NCBI RefSeq assembly: GCF_047663525.1
Contig: NC_092600.1
Location: 5,948,001 to 6,012,000 of the forward strand
Length of the DNA: 64,000 nt
Source of the DNA: Anas platyrhynchos
Taxonomy: Eukaryota > Chordata > Aves > Anseriformes > Anatidae
Direction: 5' to 3'
The notes under the pieces are model-generated. The model saw nothing but the letters and a program-made list of their open reading frames with translations, was not told the DNA's origin and did no database searches. Below are positions 57,752 to 64,000 of the stretch, piece after piece (the stretch's first letter is position 1; each line of letters begins with the position of its first letter). The position numbers and the translations under genes were made by a program.

Positions 57752-60700
57752 CTAATCCTCCCCGCCGCACAGGGCCAGCAGAGCCATGCGGTAGTCGCCG
57801 GAGGTGTCCTTCTGCGGGGGGCAGAGCAGGCTCAGCACCACCACCTCTGGTCCTGGAGCCCCTTCCCAGGGCTCGGGGGCCAGGCTGGAGATGGTGCCGA
57901 GCCTGAGAGGGGTGTCCCTGTGCCCTCACCTCGATCATATGGTGCAGGGATTTGTCAAACAGGTCCACGAACTCGGCGCGGATGTTGAGCAGGTCGATCT
58001 CGCTCCGGGAGATCATGATGCGGGTCAGGGTCCTCTCGTCCGTGCCAGCACCCTGCAGAGAAGAGCTCGAACAAATAACCCCAAAAAACACAATCCAGGA
58101 CCCTCGTGGCACCTCTGGCACAGCCCAAGTTGGGACTATCCCCTTGGAGATGTGCTCTTGGCACAGCACGAGCTGCCCCGTCCCACATTTATCCAGAAAA
58201 ATGATGTGGAATCGCTCTGAGCTCAGCCCTGTCCCCCAGGGACAGCGGGAGGCCAAGCCCCATTGCTGCTGGGGGGTTAACCCAGAGCCCCAGAGGCCCT
58301 ACAGCCCCCTCTCTCTGCGTGAGAGCCCCCACACACCTTCATGGACTTGTAGAGCTTGTCGGCGAAGAAGGCCGGCTTGTTCTTCACGCTGCGCACTGCA
58401 ACACAGAGCGGGGACGGGGTGGGCTCGGGGCACCCATGGGACACGTCCCAGCCGGGAGCTGCGCCCCTGCTCAGTACAGGGGCACGGGCACGGCCCCAAT
58501 AAACGCCCCGACCCCATGCCCTGCTGGTCCCACAGGAGCAGGGACGTGCAGGGACGCGCTGCTTCGTTGGCTGGGCAGGGGCAGGCGAGGGGGCTGCTGC
58601 CCCGTGCCCGTCACTGACCGATGGCCACGAAGGCGTCCCTCACGTCCCCTGACATCCGCTTCTTGATGGCGTGCTCCACGTCATGGTTGGTCATTTTGAT
58701 GAACTCCTGAAACACTACGGGGGAAAAAAAGAGAGGGGGGTCACCGCCAAGCCGCTCGTCCCAGCCCCAGCACTCCCAGGGGACCCGAGCCCCAGCCGTG
58801 GAGGTTTTTGGACCACGCGGGTGTGGGTGACCTCAACCAGCCTCCCCAAATGTAGGGTTGTGCCTTGTCCTCCTGCCACCTTGCCCCCATCATCCGTGGG
58901 GACATGGGGTGTCACCCATGGGGACACCCAGCCCAGGACCCGGCGGTGCTGAGCGCGGTGCCCCTACCTCTGCGGAGCTGGGGGTAGCTGCGGGTGCAGA
59001 GGATGCTGAGGAAGCGGGTCTCCAGGGAGTCGCTGGAGTCGTTGCTGGAGACGTCGGCGAGTTTCTGGGAGAGGAATCGACAGTGAGGAGGGGGACAAGG
59101 GGATGGGTGTAGGGGACAGGGGAAGGGACGTCAGGCGGCTCCTCCTGGGACAGCAAGTCCTGAATGGGGTGGGTGGCCTCTTATGGGCAGGGAAAGCGCT
59201 TTTTTGGGGAGCTAAATGGCATTTTCTGTGCATGGATGTGAAGGTGTGAAGCTGGGAGAAGAGATGTTGTGCTCCAGGTTTTATGGGAGAAGAAATTTAA
59301 ATCCTTTTTTATTTTTCCCCATCCTCACTTATGGACCCTGCAGCCCCGCGCGTGGCCGGAGGAGCCTGGTTTTAGGGCTGCTCCCCAGCCCCAGCCCCGC
59401 ACCCAGGGACCGCAGCACCCCCCCAGGCATGCACAAGGCACTCACCAGGGTCTCAGCAACAACCTGGTGGAGAGAGAGAGAGAGACAGGAAGACAACAGG
59501 GTCAGAAGGTGCTGCACAACCTTTATCCTCCCCTGACAAAGTGGGGGAATTCTAGCAAAAAACCCTAAAATGACCTCTCCCAGGGGTCAGCCTGATCTGT
59601 CCCAGCACCGCTGGCTGTCGGGAGGGGGGTTTGGCCATGCAAAGCGAGCCCCCCACCTTTGGGGCTTGGGTACCAGCCCGATGCTCCTCGGGGAGCATCC
59701 TTGTGTGACCCCAGCACCGCGGCCAACGGGGCCGTACGGGAACGCTGCCCGGGGCAGGGTTGGCTGAAAACAACCCCCAGCTGCTTCCCACCAGCCTGCC
59801 CAGCGTGGCTTTGCCAGGAAAATACCAGTTGGGGCTGGGACAGCTCGCTGCCCGCCTGGCTCGTCCCCGTGTGCATGTGGTTCCTGGCTCTCTCTTTCTC
59901 TGCAGCGCACGCAGAGCCCAGCACCGCTCCCTCTGCCGGCAGCCAAAACCAAAGCTGAGCCAGGCAATGGGCCCAGCACTCCTGGTGCCTCAGTGCCCTC
60001 CAGTCCTGGCTCACTCAGCCCAGGATGTGAGGGTTTTTTTGGGTTGAAGCGTAAAGCAGCCGGAGCTGCGGGGCTGCCCCACGCACCACACGGACGTGGG
60101 TGCCTCCTGCAGGCCAGCCCAGGGCTGCCTCCGGAGCTGAAGTGCCAGATTTTAGCACCGTGTGCTGCCCTGGGGATGCAATACGCTCGGGGTTCGGGGC
60201 GCAAAATATAATAATAAATAATAAGTAATTAATAATTAAAAAAGCTCCTTACCTTGGCATCTTCGTGCGCCTGGGTGAGGTTCTCCGGCCCCTCATCGCG
60301 GTTGCCCTGTGGTTGGATACAGAAATCATGGAGAGGACATCCGAGAGGTGCCCCCCACCAAGTGCCCCCATGCTTTGCCTTCTCCAAACCGCGTCCCCCA
60401 AACCTCCCCCCGCAGCACGCAGGGGACCACCCCCAGCGGGAGAACCCCCCGTACCAGAGCCAGGGAGACAAGAATCCTCTTGAAATGGCCCGAGGTGTCG
60501 GAGCTCAGGTCGTCCTCCAGGCGCTTGTGGTAGGCTGCGGACAGGGGGGGAAAGCTGAGAACTGCACCCCAGCTGCGGATCCACCTCCCAAAAGACCACG
60601 GGATGGATTTGAGGGCTCCATGCTGCCCGTGCCCCTCGGTGCTCCCCGTGCTCCCCCCATGCCGTACCCTGCTGGTACGCCTCGTTGATAGCCGCGATCT

Positions 60701-63700
60701 CCTGGTTGTTCCTCGTGGCCATGATCTCGATGAGGACGCTCTCGTCTGTGCCAGCCCCCTGCAAGAGAGCAGGGTGGGATATGGGGGTGGGATGTGGGAT
60801 TTGGGGGTGGGATGTGGGGTGCCAGAGCTGCGTGGGGACACCGTGGCATCACCCCACTGATGCCCCCCAAGGATGAGCTGCTCCAACCCCAGTGCCACAG
60901 CGTGCCAAAAGCCTGCAGCATCCAGCCAACATCGCCCCTACCCCGCTTTTGCCACGGGTGGTGTAAAACCACTCGATCTGGGCACGCTGGAGCTGCTCAC
61001 ATCGCTCCCACAGTTACCTCCACAGCCTTCCTGAGCTGCTTGGCATCGTACTGCGCCGGCGTCAGCATGAGCCCCAGGATCAGCTTGGCCAAGCTGCCCG
61101 ACAGCTCCGATTTCAGGTCTGCCATCAGGTCCTGCAAAGGCATTCGGGTGTTTCACAGCCCCGATCCTTCGCAGGGACGGAGCGAGGTGACAGTAGGGAG
61201 AGAAGCAGGGAGGTGGGAGGATCTGGGGAGACCTTGGGGATGCTTAAGGTCACATTCAGGGGGGGTTTGGGGACATGCTGGCTCTGGAGGCCTCCAGGAT
61301 GGGGAAAACAAAAGGGAAGGGATGTTCCCCGGGGCTGCTGGTGCACCCCAAGTGGGAGGCAGCTCGGAAAACCTCCTTCTGCCACGGGGGAGTCATTATG
61401 GGGCACAGCAGGGCCACCCACCACGTCCCCAGCAGGATTTCTTTCAGCGAGGGAAGGAGGTTGGAGCGGGAAGGACGCGGGCGGTGGGGTGGGAGCGGGG
61501 CCAGCAGTACCCTGCCGTAGTGAGCCTTGTAAGCCTTAATGATCTGCTGCCTCTGGGCGTTGCTCCTCTTCGTGACCACGTCGATGATGGCCCCTTCATC
61601 CGTGCCTGCGAGGACAGCAGTGAGAGCTGCAGCCCCGAGGCCATAACCGGGCACACGGCCACCCACCCACAGCTCCTCATCCCCTCTAGTACCCTATACG
61701 AATTTTCTCCCCCCCCAATCTGTCGGGGAGCATCTCCCCGTGGTGCCAGCGGAAGGGGCTGCTGCTTACCCAGACCCTTCATCGCCTTCCTCAGCACCTG
61801 CGCGTCGCCGTCGTCGTTGAAGCTGGCGGCGGGCTGCACGGTGCCTTGGAGCTGCGGGGCACAGAGGGGTCGGGGGCTGCCCCGAGACAGCGGAGTGGCG
61901 GCGGGGGGGGGGGGGGGACGGATGCAGGGACGGTGCCGCCCGGAGAGGCGATGCGCAAGCAGGTGGTGAGGTTAGTGCGAGCACCTGGGGCTGGGGGAGG
62001 ACGTCCCCGCCACCCGGGCGGCCCCTCCATCCGAGGGCACGCCGCAGCCAGGCGGGCAGAGGGTGGCGAGGAGGCTGCAGGCGGTCCCCAAAGTCCCGCA
62101 GTGCTGCTCGGTGCCGTGCCCGTGCTGAGGCACCTCGGGGAGAGCTGGGTGCAGCAGCAGAGAGACAGGAGAGGGTGCGGAAAGGCTTCCAGCTTTGTGT
62201 CTGCGCCCTCCTGCGCTACCCTGCCGTGGGGTGGGTGCCCGGGGCGCATGCGGGACCCGCTGCCACAGCGAGAGAGAGGCTTCAGAAAGAGGAGTTAGTG
62301 GAGCCCGCAGCGGTGGTGCAGAGGCCGGGCAGCCTCCGAGGCTTGCGCCACGCCGACCTCACGCCCAAGGAACCGAAGAGCCAGGAGTGCGGAGAGAGAA
62401 GGCGCAGAGCGAGAGGCAGGGAGCGGGGTGGCCGTGCCCCGCGGCGCAGAGGAGCGGCCGGGTCCCAAAAGCTGGCAGCGGCGAGCAGAGGGAGGGGGGG
62501 CGCAGGGGTGGTCTGGGGGTGCTGACCTTGACTTTGGCCAACGCGCTGTGCTCCCACATCTGGTAGGCCACCTGCGCTGCCTCGGGGAAGAACTCACCCG
62601 CGGCACTGTGAGGGGAGGGCAACGGGGGACAGGCGGTGAGCTGAGCCCTGCGGAGAGGTCGCCCCATCCCCCAGAAACCCTGGCCAAAAAGGGTTTTGCA
62701 CCCGCTGGGTGCTGGGCACGGGGGGACCGACCACGGCACCAGCTCTGCCAGGATCTGGCCCGGAGGTTTGTGCCGTGGGGACAAGGAGGGGTGCACAGGG
62801 GGTGACGGGAGGTCTTACTCATCGTCCCCTCCGCACAGCTTCAGCAGCGCCTTCTTGTACTCCCCGGAGGTGTCCTCCTGGAAAGGAGCAAGGGTGAGAA
62901 GGGTGCGTGGCAGGGACGTGCCATGGGCACGGGATGGTGCCACGGGTACAGGATGGTGCCGTGGGGAGTGCACGGGGAGAAAGGGGCTCCTCCAGATGCC
63001 TCCTCCCATCTGGACCCCCAGCACTGGGGCTGGGGAGGGGGCTCAGCCCGTCCCCACACTCAATGTCGGGGAAGCCCCGAGCCTCACCTTGATCATGTTG
63101 TGGAGAGACTTCTCGTACTTGGTCCTGAACACCTCCCGGATGTCCAGCATGTCGATCTCGCTGCGGGACACCATGATGCGGATCAGCGTGTTGTCCCTCG
63201 TGCCCAGCCCCTGCACAGGAGGAGCCCCCACGTCAAGCCCCAGAACAGCAAACCCGCTCAGTCCTGCCTGGAAGGGGGCTTGGGGAGGGGGCTCGGATTT
63301 GGGGTGCTATCGGATTTGCCCTCAGCGCCGGGTCTGAATGAGGAAGAGCAGAGACCCCAGGACACGCAGGTCCCGTGCACAGCGTGGCGAGGGGAGCTCT
63401 CCTGGGGCTGGGACGAGGCACCCACCTTCATGGCCTTGTAGAGCCTCTCGGCAAAGTACTCCGCCGTGCTCCTGATGCACTTCACTGCAGGGGAAACGGG
63501 CAAAGTGAGGGGAGGGACCCCAGCACCCCTGCCCACTGCCCAGCACAGCCCAACGACAGCACATCTGCCCCCCCGCGCCGACGTACCCACTGCCAGCATC
63601 AGCTTTTCGAAGTCTCCAGAGAGCTCTCCCTTGATGCTCCTCTCGATGGGCTTCCCCGAAATCTTCAGGTACTCGTTAAAGACTGCGGGAGGGGAGCAGA

Positions 63701-64000
63701 CAAAGCCTCTGAGCCCTTTGGGAACGGCCAGCAGCGGGGCCAGCATCCCCTTGGGGCACATGGGCACGGTGTCCCGGTGGCTTGGGTGTCCCCACCTCTC
63801 AGCCCAGCCCCACGAGCCCTCGTGGGGCACGCAGGGCACCCCAGCAGATGGCAGAGCCCAGGGGACCAGGTCTTGGGGAAGGAGCCCGAGCCCTGCAGGA
63901 GGAGGCGCTCACCCATGCGGAGGTGCTGCTTGCTCCGCCGGCCCAGGATATAGATGAACTGCGCCTCGTCCGTGCCCCACTTCAGCTCGCCGGCTTCCAG
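57752..64000 (-). CDS. ANXA6: Annexin A6, annexin repeats 3-8 (5' part beyond right edge)
   Basis: Calcium-dependent phospholipid-binding protein with eight annexin repeats, acting at plasma membrane and endosomes and in matrix vesicles. Eighteen exons in the window: 64000(edge)-63913, 63682-63587, 63484-63426, 63210-63088, 62877-62819, 62605-62527, 61851-61770, 61605-61511, 61131-61018, 60758-60668, 60534-60455, 60306-60253, 59463-59446, 59064-58968, 58714-58619, 58395-58337, 58052-57930, 57811-57752; 490 residues. It begins inside repeat 3 ([18 protein letters not shown]). Type II calcium motifs are visible as [47 protein letters not shown] and [18 protein letters not shown]. It ends [13 protein letters not shown]. 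All junctions keep phase; all donors are GT. The first exon may extend past the window. Confidence 0.97.
59446..59463 (-). other. ANXA6: 18-nt alternative microexon of ANXA6
   Basis: Encodes VVAETL, flanked by ccaccag and gtgagt, phase 0 on both sides. It matches the human VAAEIL hexapeptide (residues 525-530) that is skipped in ANXA6 isoform 2. Skipping leaves the frame intact. Confidence 0.9.

Overview
The window is vertebrate nuclear DNA, almost certainly from a bird. It is a gene-dense, GC-rich block with short introns and few recognisable interspersed repeats. Its gene order matches human 5q33.1: SYNPO - MYOZ3 - RBM22 - DCTN4 - SMIM3 - GPX3 - TNIP1 - ANXA6. From memory, the human interval is several hundred kb and carries IRGM and ZNF300 between SMIM3 and GPX3. 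Here the whole set fits in 64 kb and that gap holds no gene. This degree of compaction is typical of avian microchromosomes. The species cannot be fixed from the sequence alone. Layout, left to right. 1-5.7 kb: synaptopodin (+), the last two coding exons, with a coding 21-bp minisatellite and a retained-intron short C-terminus. 6.9-10.9 kb: myozenin-3 (+), complete CDS of 244 aa. 12.2-19.2 kb: RBM22 (-), complete CDS of 420 aa in 11 exons. 19.4-30.9 kb: DCTN4 (-), complete CDS of 460 aa in 13 exons. 31-33.4 kb: three different minisatellites. 33.9-34.7 kb: SMIM3 (+), 56 aa. 34.7-39.2 kb: no gene seen. 39.3-41.3 kb: GPX3 (+), 221-aa selenoprotein with an in-frame UGA and a clear SECIS hairpin. 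41.5-53.4 kb: TNIP1/ABIN-1 (-), 17 coding exons, one GC-AG intron, two candidate non-coding first exons and kappa-B sites. 52.0-52.65 kb: a TATA/CCAAT-driven transcription unit is proposed on the + strand, divergent from TNIP1. 53.4-57.4 kb: no gene seen. 57.5-64 kb: ANXA6 (-), the last 18 exons (annexin repeats 3-8), running off the right edge. All splice models were built by eye from known protein families, splice dinucleotides and reading phase. CDS totals divide evenly by three, and RBM22 (420 aa) and DCTN4 (460 aa) match the human lengths as I recall them. The genes do not form a pathway. Two neighbours are alpha-actinin-associated actin proteins (SYNPO, MYOZ3), RBM22 is spliceosomal, DCTN4 is a dynactin subunit, GPX3 is secreted and antioxidant, TNIP1 restrains NF-kappaB, and ANXA6 binds membranes with calcium. 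The most useful observations are the transcript-level features (alternative C-termini, 30-nt and 18-nt microexons, the GC-AG intron, SECIS), the clustered minisatellites, the repeated CCAAT promoter array of RBM22, an ancient MIR-like SINE in DCTN4, and the possible unannotated TNIP1-divergent transcript.
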